This document shows, in pieces, positions 21,391 through 30,659 of a stretch of DNA of 64,000 nucleotides. The DNA comes from Takifugu bimaculatus. Lineage: Eukaryota > Chordata > Actinopteri > Tetraodontiformes > Tetraodontidae. Within the stretch, counting starts at the first letter, position 1. The number at the start of each line of letters is the position of its first letter. Both the position numbers and the translations under genes were made by a program. Location: positions 8,589,332-8,653,331 of the forward strand of contig CP034991.1 in assembly GCA_004026145.2 (NCBI GenBank), read 5' to 3'. Under the pieces are notes generated by a model. It made no database searches. It was given only the letters and a program-made list of their open reading frames with translations, and was not told the DNA's origin.

Positions 21391-23531
21391 TCACACCCCG
21401 ACAGGACTCTGGTCTCCAGAGTCAGAGGAAGACACGGACACAGAGCAGCGGCGCCGCTTGGCCACACTGGGGCCCTGGAGCATGCTGGGATGGAAGCCTG
21501 CGTGGCGGCGGGCGTGTTTGGTCAGGTGGTCGCTCCTCATGAAGCACTTGTCGCACAGGGGGCAGTTGAAGCGCTTCTCACCTGTGTGCGTGCGGTAGTG
21601 ACGCGTGAGCTCGTCGGAGCGGGAGAACTTTTTACCGCAGTCTGGCCACGTACATTCAAATGGGCGTTCACCTGAGGACAGAGAACACCATCAGTCAACC
21701 GGATGCAGCCGAACTTCAGCAAATCATATAGACAAACAAACATTGACTGCAATACGTATGAATAAAGACTAAGGACTCAATGTGATGCGGGAACTGGTAT
21801 TGTCTGGAAAAGGTGGTATTTTAATGAGCCAAAATTATTTCCCCCTTTTGTTTTATATGCTGATATTAATCTGATACTACTTAAAATGTGTTTTGGTGTG
21901 AATTGTATTTAGGCCTTATTAATCCCTATTTTTCAAGTAGATATTTGGTCAAAAAAATTGGTCCAAAATGTTGATGGAATTCCATGTGACGTGTTTGGAC
22001 ATCTGGACGAATACCATGTTTGAAGAACGTATAAAAAGACCAAGCTTTTCCTCATTTGATGAAAAATATCTCATTACATTTCTACATATGAATTTTTATT
22101 TTTCTCCAACTGTTCGAGGTGGGACTTTTGGACAGTTTGGAAGAGAAACTATCCTCGGATAAAAATAAAATAAAAATAACCCTTGTAAACAGCAGTAAAC
22201 GCTCAGTCAACTACAGGCTTCATACATTTAAGCAGCAGCTTCACAGAGATGTTTTATTTGTGCAGCAAAAGTCTGGAAAGTCTTCCTGAAAAAGGTTTTC
22301 TCGGAATGAGACGAGGACATGTGGATCGATAAATGCTGAGTCACGGTGCACAGAACGGAAACAGACCTCTGGCCCCTCCCCCTGCACGTGCTCCACTGGA
22401 CCTCAAGTCCGTTCTTGTTTACACTTTGCGCGAGGGGCGTGGGAAACCTGTGACGTATGAGGAAATGACGTCGCGGGGAGTGACGCTGTGGGACTGGGAC
22501 CGTCAGTGCCGCAGTGACCCGCTGTGAAGCTACCGACGGGCTGAGCGGCGCGGTCACCGCCCTGTCCCCTCATTTCTAGATCCCCGTTCCGGCTTCATTA
22601 TCTCCGCGGCTCTCGGCACCTCAGGTGACTTTTCACACCTGACCAGGTCACGGATGACGCCCGGTGGCAAACCGAACCGGTCCACCCGCCACCGCTCAGC
22701 TACTGGGCCAGTCACCGGGCAGCTGTAGTCGGGCCGGTCGGTGACACCCCCGGCAGGTGCATAAATCAATAAAATATAACGGGACCACCGCTCCTAATCT
22801 AGCATTGCTCCTTTGCGGGAACACCTTTAATGTCATATATGGACATGTGCGGCTCTCAAGGGGAGGATTTGCTGTATAAATAAGTCAACAAAGTCTTAAA
22901 CTCGACGCCAACGTGACATGGAGCGGTAGCGCGGAGCCGGTTGCCCGGGGTTGGGGTTAGGGTTGGGGTTAGGGTTAGGGTTAGGGTTAGGGTTGGGGTT
23001 AGGGTTAGGGTTAGGGTTAAGGTTAGGGTTAGGGTTAGGGTTAAGGTTAGGGTTAGGGTTAGGGTTAGGGTTAGGGTTAAGGTTAGGGTTAGGGTTGGGG
23101 TTGGGGTTAGGGTTAGGGTTAGGGTTAGGGTTAGGGTTAAGGTTAGGGTTAGGGTTAGGGTTAGGGTTAGGGTTAGGGTTACACTCACCAGTGTGGACCC
23201 GCAGGTGCGCCTTCAGGTGGGACGATTTGCCATACATCTTCCCACAGCCCGTGAAGGGGCAGCAGTGCCTCTTCTCCGGAGAGTCCTGCGCGCCCGCCGC
23301 CGCCCTCTTCTTCCCCCGGTTGTCGCCACCGTTTGCCCGGCAGCTGCCCCGCTCCACCTTCTCCTGTGAGCCGGCTTCGCCTCCGGCCAGGCTGTTGGGG
23401 CGACATTTATTCAAGTCTAATAAAATCATTGCCACCATCAGCAAAGTCCTGTTGTCCTGGTTCTCTTTCAACTTGTCCTCTGCGTGACCCGATGGTCGGC
23501 TTGGGTCTGCAGAGACCTCAACCTCCGACAT
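21391..23531 (-). CDS. klf9: Krueppel-like factor 9-like transcription factor, complete, two coding exons
   Basis: Nuclear GC-box/CACCC-binding regulator. Exon 1 is 23531 down to 23189 and exon 2 is 21671 down to 21391. The phase-1 junction splits the Gly codon of the HTGE linker, giving 207 residues. Three C-terminal C2H2 fingers are intact: CPFTGC..H..H (about 91-113), CTWPDC..H..H and CPLC..H..H, with TGE(R/K) linkers. The recognition helices KSSHLKAH, RSDELTRH and RSDHLTKH are those of KLF9/13/14/16. The segment LLDLNKCRP before the fingers and FHPSM after them point to KLF9. The N-terminus is short and lacks the Sin3-interacting helix (AAQCLVSI-like) found at the start of mammalian KLF9. 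The start MSEVEV was chosen because the in-frame upstream sequence has no KLF character. The intron begins GTGAGTGTAA and runs straight into telomere-like repeats. It could be a teleost-specific KLF9 paralogue. Confidence 0.88.
22948..23181 (+). repeat. Interstitial telomeric repeat (TTAGGG)n abutting the klf9-like splice donor
   Basis: About 39 units of TTAGGG with occasional TTGGGG and TTAAGG variants. It ends seven bases from the exon 1 boundary, so the minus-strand transcript reads GTGAGTGTAACCC at the start of the intron. Confidence 0.95.
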
Positions 23532-24070
23532 CACCGCTGCAGGTCCGAAGGAACAAAACAAGAATCTCCACAAAGAAAAGTAACAATCGGTCGAAAGGGA
23601 CACAATAACAGCGCAGTTGTTCCCCCGAAACGTGGTAAAACATCCACACGTGTCGTCCTCAATGTGACTATTCCGCAAACGCGGCGCTTTCTTGGTGCGA
23701 TCGCGGGGTGGAAGAGCGACCAGCCGCCAGGATAAAGCACGCGCCCCGACCCGCTTTCTAATGTTGCCCCTAAATACCCTCAAAGACTAACAAAGGGGCG
23801 CGCTTGCGTCTTATTCCGAGTTTACGTGAACTCCCACACATGCGTCGTCCAGTCCTGCTTCACCGAGCGTCGCGTCTCTCAACTCCAAGAAACAATTTCG
23901 CGGAATCTCGCGGCGTCATCAGAAAAGCGGGACGTGATTGGTCAGGAGGAAACACGAGTCGTTTTTTGGAATCACAAACTCACGTGACAGGCAGACCGGA
24001 GAATCAACCAATCAGCCACCGGGACGGGGAGCAACGAGAGGCGTGGCCAGGCTCCATCGATGAGACGTTC
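23532..24070 (-). promoter_or_regulatory. CpG-rich promoter region of the klf9-like gene
   Basis: A CpG-rich stretch lies upstream of the klf9-like ATG on the minus strand. It contains ATTGG at 23937-23941 (CCAAT on the minus strand) and CCAAT at 24008-24012. No clear TATA box. The 5' UTR probably lies within 23532-23780. Confidence 0.55.
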
Positions 24071-26578
24071 CCGTGCACCAAAAAAGATGGGATTTATCTG
24101 CGCTGGAAATGTTGTCGACTTTCAATCTCAGGAAAATGATTTAAACTAATAACAAAGTTCACACCAAAAATAATTGATATCGGGTTTTATTCCATACAAA
24201 ATACTAGTCATTAACAAATCACAACACACATCTCAACAAAAGGAACAGATTTAAAACCAATTAAAAGAGCAAACAGGGAAATGTCTAATTATTATTTTTA
24301 GTAGTAGTTGTAATATAAAGGAGTCCATCTGTGTGGTCATTGAAAACACAGCACCAGCCATCCTGGCATGAATAAAATAGCTAGCCCCCTTTAATTACAA
24401 TACATTTTATATGTCTAGATTACAAAATGTATACAACGCAACGAAAATATATGTTAACATTTGGATATGTTTGTTTTGTAAAAGAAATAAATACGTACCA
24501 ATTATTACATGTTCATGGCCAAACTTTGTTTCACCAAGATAAATGTTTCCCGACACCTAAATTAGGAGATTCTATAAAACGTTTGGCGGCAGAGGTGCTC
24601 GTGAACTCATCACGACGCGCTCTGACGCCCACGCTGCTGCCTCAGTCACGATTCCTGTACAAACACGATTATTATATGGTTATTTACACACAATATCTTT
24701 ACTATTATGTTTGTAAAATGACGTAAGGTCAATTTATGGATTAATTTCAAAGCTATATAATGAATATAGCAAAAGCAAAGCAGTAAAAGTCAACATAAGA
24801 GAGTTTATGAAGAGTCCACTTATATTCGTGTTGAGAACAGACATTGTATCTTCATAACACAGTGCACTTTGACCATAACGTGTTGTTTCTGAGTTAAGAC
24901 CACGGTAACACTTGGCTCTGGTCCCGCCTACTGCCGGCAAAACAATCAGTGAAGGTCAAGCTGCGCATTGAAACAGGTCAGGTTTAGGGCAGATCTATGC
25001 AGCTGTTCTTCACATAAGTGTGAACGCAGCACATGCAAGCAGGACGCTTCTGGGAGGCACAAAGAGTGTGTTTGTCAACGCTCCAATACAACTTAGATAT
25101 CGTGCTCAATTTCTGATGTACGCTTAATTCCACCCTCCGTGTTCAGCAGCCTCACCTGTGACAACAGCATGACAGTTATTCTAAAATGAATATTTAGTTT
25201 CTTCGGAAATAAACGGTGCCCAAATGGGTCACAGCTTTGTGTATAAGAACTATTTAATGTACTTGTACCTCCACTTGATTTTAGTGGTAAATATTAAACT
25301 GTTTGCTCCACTACAAGATAAGTTCATTTCTAACCTAGATATAATAATACATGAATAAATGAAACCATGATAGAGGCAGAAGTCAGAAGGAGTGTAACCA
25401 CAATCCTACCACTGCACTATCATCACTCAAAACATAAAGATTCCAGTTAGTCCCAAACATCCAGGAGCTTTATTACTGTAACTCTGGTCATGTGATCCCT
25501 CTGTGAGTACTTTTGTTAGAACTTGAATATTTGATTGTAGACTTATGCAATGTGACCTGTTTCAGATGACCTGCTAACGTGTGTGGAGTCGGTGTAAGAG
25601 GACCCTCGTGGTATAAACAGGGGCACCGAGTGCTCTGGGTCACTGCTCTGCTGAGGTTCTGAGAAAATTGAGCAACGGTTCCTCCAGTTGGGAATTGAGT
25701 GGGAACGTTGCTCTTTTTCCTTAAACACACGTGGTGTTGTTTACAGTTAAACGGTGATTCGTTAATTAGCAGCACAAACACCCGCCAACACGCCTCATTA
25801 ACGCGGATCCTGTTTGCGGTCAGGTGACGAAGGAGCGTCAAAAAGGTGTCGGAGGTTTCTAGTTGGAGAAAGAACCAGGAGATCCTATTGCGAAAGCTTC
25901 CGGGCCTGACCCAGCGTCCCCCCCCGGGCTCCTCCTGGACCGTCAACATCCCCGGGAAGAGGAAGCGCTGCACTCACACCTCCGTCCGCACCCGCGCGGC
26001 TGATCACATGACGCATCTGGGTCATGTTGTTGATGGCACGCGGCGACATGCTCCAAGACGTTGCGCGCGCTGCAATTCTGCGAGGAGGCGAGGCGGGAGG
26101 AGGGGCACGTGCGCTCAGAACAGAATGTTCTACCCCACGTGCGGCATAGATCACGACCACTGAGTTAGTCCGCCCTGTGTCACGTGACCTGCCCACGTAA
26201 CACGGTGCACTGTTCCATGTTGAGCAGCAGAGGTCGATGACTCGATCGATACCGGACACGAAAGCGGCCGCTTCCGGTCACTCAAACCAAAACAGGCTGA
26301 ATGGACATTTTAGTCGAGCTGTAATTTGTGTCATTATTGTAGTTTTACACACAATTCTGATTCATTCACTTGGTTTCTAGTATGTTGTTCTTAAATGAGG
26401 ATTAATTAAAACTACTGTATATGATGGTTGAATGTTGTTCCATATGAAGCTTTTAAAGAGGGTTGTGGTAGTAATGATGATAAAATGATGACAACAGTTT
26501 AAGGTTGTGGTTTGGGAATGTGATGGAAAATATAAGAAATAATCTAAAATAGCCACTTCCTCAGCCACACCTGGTGTT

Positions 26579-26579
26579 C

Positions 26580-26644
<65 letters not shown>
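26579..26644. repeat. (TCAA)n microsatellite
   Basis: About 16 perfect tetramers. Confidence 0.97.
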
Positions 26645-26645
<1 letters not shown>

Positions 26646-26649
26646 CTGG

Positions 26650-26900
26650 TAGCTAAATACCCGGCCCCCATTCTACCCCTAGAGACTCTGGGGACCACAA
26701 GTAGACCAGCATTCTGAGAGCGGAGCGGTTTGTTGGGACTGATAAGGTGTCACTAGCTCCTCCAGGTAAGATGGAGGCCTCTGAGGACCCTGTAGGTCAG
26801 GAGAAGTCCAGGGAGGCATCTGGGGGAAGGCAGCCTTGGGAGCTTAAGAGGGTTTTAACCGTAGAGCCACTGGTGAAGCCAGTGGTGAAGGCCTGTTTGC
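26650..26900. mobile_element. Probable interspersed teleost repeat fragment
   Basis: The text around 26690-26810 (GGGGACCACAAGTAGACCAG, CATTCTGAGAGCGGAGCGG, then an AAGATGGAGGCC stretch and GTAGGTCAGGAGAAG) resembles a dispersed repeat I recall from many fish genomes, flanked by a tetranucleotide run. A 63-codon ORF across it is not a gene. The family name is not certain. Confidence 0.45.
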
Positions 26901-26963
26901 CGCTTGGTTACACAACGAGGTTCTTTGGATGGGTATAAAAGTACTGGTATATAAGTACTAGTG

Positions 26964-27063
26964 NNNNNNNNNNNNNNNNNNNNNNNNNNNNNNNNNNNNN
27001 NNNNNNNNNNNNNNNNNNNNNNNNNNNNNNNNNNNNNNNNNNNNNNNNNNNNNNNNNNNNNNN
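26964..27063. other. Assembly gap (100 N)
   Basis: Exactly 100 N, the usual placeholder for a gap of unknown size. It removes most of one exon, and probably all earlier exons, of the BCO2-like gene. Confidence 1.
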
Positions 27064-27064
27064 G

Positions 27065-30000
27065 TCCTATTATCACATCTTTGGTGAGATCCGCCTACAC
27101 ACGCTCAGCGTGCACGCTCAGCGTGCACAGAAGCGCTTAATGAGATGTTGTTTTTCCACACGGTGGGTCCGGCCCCGGGGACGATGTCAGTGGGACGTGT
27201 TTTTATTCATTCATTTTGATGCTGTTGTTGCTCAGCGTGTCCGTGTCACTCACTTCTTTTCATCATCTCCGCATTTAAATGTGCTTTTTTTTCTCTTACA
27301 GACTGAAACAAGATCATTTTTCTGGTCCACAGACAAAAATAATGTGGTCGGCTTTTTTTCTAGCGAGCATTTCTCCTGCGTCAGACACTTGTACAGTTAC
27401 GAAACGAGAGTGCACGTGGATGAGGTTCATTTAAGTTAAACAGCTGAACTAAACTTTAGAAGTTGCTCCATTCGAGGTTTGTGTTGCACCAGCTAGCTTT
27501 ATTGAATCTCCCCCACCCCCACCCCCACCCCCACCAGACAGGCTGGCACCACAAACTCACATTATATAACAACTTGCACACTTTCTTCTGTCGGTGAGAT
27601 CACAGCAGGTCAGGGTCAGGGTCAGGGTCAGGGTCAGGGTCAGGGTCAGGGTTAAGGTCAGGGTCAGGGTCAGGGTCAGGGTCAGGGTTAGGGTCAGGGT
27701 CAAGGTCAGGGTCAGGGTCAGGGTCAGGGTCAGGGTCAGGGTTAGGGTTAGAGCCCCCCGGGCTCTCGCAGAGGTCCCTTGCACCTCGGTTCCTCGGCCC
27801 CCCCCGACAGGCCAACGGCCTTTGCAGGTTATTCAAGCATCATGAAAATTGTGGTATTTAAGCAATGCAACACAAACCCAAATGAGTTACACGCACGTAA
27901 TCAGGAGAACATTAATGAGTTATAATTTGCCCCGACTGTAATCTCTATTAGCTATGTCTACCACAGCGCGGAGCCCAGCGAATATTCGCTTAATGTGCTG
28001 ATATTAAATGTTTAAGGTCAGTTTCGATATGAAACAGAGCGCACCAAAATGGATTTAGGCTATTTAGTCGAATACTCTTTGGTCCGTGGGTTTACAGTCC
28101 TGCTAAGCTTGATTCCACATGATGAGTGATAAAAGCTTTGTGGTGTCTCGTGCTAATTAGCGCTCTCCCTCTCCAGCTATGTCAGAGAACTACCGTGTGT
28201 TTATCGAGCAGCCGATCAAGATGGACCTGCTGAAGTTCATGTTGTACAAAATCCAGGGGAAAAGTTTTCACAGAATCATGTCCTGGCAGCCTCAGTATGG
28301 GACCGTCTTCCACCTGGTCAACAGACACACAGGCGAGGTGGGTCGAGCCCGTTTACCGGTACTGTCCAGGGAACATCCTGTATGTGAGCGCACAGACGCT
28401 AAAATTAAAGCTAATCTCCAACTCAGCGCGTCTCTTCCTGATTTGTTTCTATGAGGTCTCGCTCCAGCAGGAGTTTCCCAGCTCATTACCCAGAATGCCC
28501 ATTAAGCATTTCCTTACTAAGTTAAGGTGCAACAAAATAAGAGCCCCCCCAGAAACCCTGACCCGCCTCATTTTACCCCAGGTGAGTGACGTGAAGTACA
28601 GGGCAGCGGCCATGTTCACGCTGCATCAGATCAACGCCTTTGAAGAGAACGGCTTCCTGGTCATGGACATGTGCTGCGGCGACAACGGCGAGGTCATCGG
28701 AGACTTCACGCTGGAGAACCTGCGCAGAGGATCGGGAGACATAGACAAGGTGGAACTCCGCAGAAGCAGCTAATAACAAATGAATTCATCCAATTCAACT
28801 ATATCATTATTCCTTTGACTCCATTTGATGTAAAGGCAAATAGCAATTATTCTGCTTGCTCATCTAATTCTACTAAAATTAATTTGATTTCTAATGTGTG
28901 AATAAACATCTGATTTCCTTGTTGAAAGATGAACTTTAACAGGATGCAAACGGTCCTCATACTTGTCACAAGAGGTTCACGTGTATTTCTGGCAGACAGA
29001 AGCAGATGTGTTCTAGACTCGATGGAGACGAGGCTGTGGTGGTCACGACCTCTGCTGCTCAGTGTCCTTCCTCCCAGAACATCAGTAGGAAAATGTGTTT
29101 TCCTCCTGCCAGCGGATACCTGCACATCTATTTTCACCATTTGTTCCGTTACGGTAGCTTTTAAACGTTTGTCGTGTTGTGAGGGTGGAACAGCTGAGAG
29201 AACCGCACCGGTCCTTCTCAGCACCTCCACTCAGACCTTCTGGAAGCTCCTTTTTGCCATCTCCTCAGCTGCTGATTTCCTGTGAAAGACCGGTTTCTGT
29301 CCAACGTTCTCATCGTGAATTCTTTCGGCAGTTTTACAACTCGCTGTGCAGAAACCTGCCGAGAAGATACGTCCTACCTTTGAACGTGGACAGACAAGCC
29401 CCCCTGGATGAGAACCTCGTCACTCTGCATCATTGCAAAGCCACAGCAAAGATGATAAAACCAGGAGAGGTAGGACTCTTTCTTCACCATCGGTTTTGTA
29501 ATTATTTCTTAAATCTACGTTTCTTGGAATCAGGGAAAGATTCCAGACATGAAGAATAATGAGAGATGCAGCCGGTCCAGTCTCACACACTTGTTGTGCA
29601 GCTGGTGACACGTGAAGCTTCTTCCTCAGTGAACGTGCAGCAGCCAAACCGGCTGAGACCAACACACACCCACTGTGTCACATTTGCATGTGTTGAAGAA
29701 AGGCTGAGCAAAGCTCAAGGAAAGACGGAGTTTTAGTTGTCATGCCTACAAGAGTTATAAAAGCTGAAGAAAGAGAGGTCGCAACGTCAGAAAACGGGGA
29801 TTTGAAACGGTCGGATCACAAGCGAACATTCAAAAGTTGCAACAAATGAGAAAAAGCCCACTGATGTCCCACAACAGGTTTACATGACTCATGAGGAGCT
29901 CCATGATGCTGAGCTGCTGCAATATGGCGGCCTCGAGTTCCCTCAGATCAACTACGAGGAGTACAACGGCAGACCGTACCGCTTCTTCTACTCCTGTGGC

Positions 30001-30522
30001 TTTGGACACGTGTTTGCTGACTCCTTGCTGAAGATGGACGTCCACACCAAGGAGCTTAAGGTGACCTTGGCCACAGGAGGGACCTCACTGTTAAATAACC
30101 AGTGACCTCACATCATTCCGCCCCTAGTTCAGTGATCAGTAACCCGGACTCTTTCCTGCTTAGGTGTGGCGCCATCCTGGCCTGTACCCCTCTGAACCGG
30201 TCTTTGTTGCATCGCCCAACGCTGCTGAGGAAGATGATGGAGTGGTCCTGTCAGTCATCGTCACGCCCAGAAAAGCAAGTATAACGCTGCCACAGCAGCC
30301 ACAACTGAGTGACACTAGATGTTAGCTCGGCACTTTGGCTTTAAAAAATACACTGAAGAAACTAGAACTCAAGAAAATAGTGCACGTGTCTGTTTCTGTG
30401 TGCAGGAGAAAAGCACGTTCCTCCTGGTTCTGGATGCCAAGACCTTCACCGAACTGGGCAGAGCGGAGGTCCCTGTCGATATCCCCTGTGGGACGCATGG
30501 CGTCTTTAGCAACACGTGCTAA
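27065..30522 (+). CDS. bco2l: Beta-carotene oxygenase 2-like (BCO2 family), 5' part lost in assembly gap
   Basis: Non-heme iron oxygenase cleaving carotenoids eccentrically, mitochondrial in characterised BCO2. Exons: end of one exon at 27065-27083 (reads SYYHIF, then G), 28177-28337, 28582-28749, 29332-29469, 29878-30060, 30164-30274 and 30406-30522 (TAA). The phase-1 donor at 27084 matches the acceptor at 28176. About 298 residues are visible; the family has about 530. BCO2-like text includes ENYRVFIEQPIKMDL, NAFEENG, LPRRYVLPLNVD, YRFFYSCGFGH and YPSEPVFVASP, closer to BCO2 than to BCO1 or RPE65. Three of the four iron-binding histidines are visible: YYH at 27074-27076, LHQIN at 28624-28626 and THG at 30496-30498. 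The fourth should lie in the gap. The intron at 30275-30405 appears to use a GC donor (AAA|GCAAGT). Teleosts carry several BCO2 paralogues; which one this is I cannot say. Confidence 0.9.
27609..27755 (+). repeat. Hexamer array (AGGGTC)n, telomere-variant-like, in a bco2-like intron
   Basis: About 24 units of GGGTCA with a few GGGTTA and AGGTCA variants. It is one base away from the TTAGGG telomere unit. Confidence 0.93.
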
Positions 30523-30628
30523 AAGACGACGTTCGCAGTCAAGTGTTAAAGTGGAAACTCAAGTTCACCCAAGAGGAGAATCTCACTACACAGGTGGCTG
30601 TGAAAGACGAAACCCCCTGAAGCTGTAA

Positions 30629-30634
30629 AATAAA
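30629..30634 (+). terminator. Polyadenylation signal AATAAA of the bco2-like gene
   Basis: AATAAA lies about 107 bases after the stop codon, in the expected place for a short 3' UTR. Confidence 0.7.
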
Positions 30635-30659
30635 GAACAAAGGAAATCAAAGCTGACAA

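Larger units (their letters stand above)
24120..26960. other. Region without a confident gene; CpG-rich patch and possible minus-strand transcript
   Basis: AT-rich sequence from 24120 to 25850, then a CpG-rich patch at about 25880-26280. On the minus strand a frame starting at 26049 (MSPRAINNMTQMRHVISR...) runs 70 bases to a good donor (GAG|GTGTGAGT) at 25980. A minus-strand AATAAA (TTTATT on plus) lies near 24188. Together they could be the ends of a small minus-strand gene or lncRNA, but I recognise no protein and no second exon. The patch may simply be a CpG island. Confidence 0.25.

Noticed and set aside
22856..23487. Repetitive ORFs reading Val-Arg, Gly-Leu or Asn-Pro repeats
   Set aside because: Translation of telomeric TTAGGG; the minus-strand 295-codon ORF is klf9-like exon 1 read through its donor into this repeat.
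23532..23783. Upstream in-frame extension of the klf9-like ORF
   Set aside because: No KLF-like sequence; better explained as CpG-rich 5' UTR. The Met at 23531 is preferred.
26747..26938. 63-codon ORF before the assembly gap, considered as a bco2-like first exon
   Set aside because: No similarity to the carotenoid oxygenase N-terminus; the sequence looks like a dispersed repeat.
26933..26940. TATAAAAG before the gap as a promoter for bco2-like
   Set aside because: Lies in AT-rich repeat-like text with no downstream start exon visible; cannot be supported.
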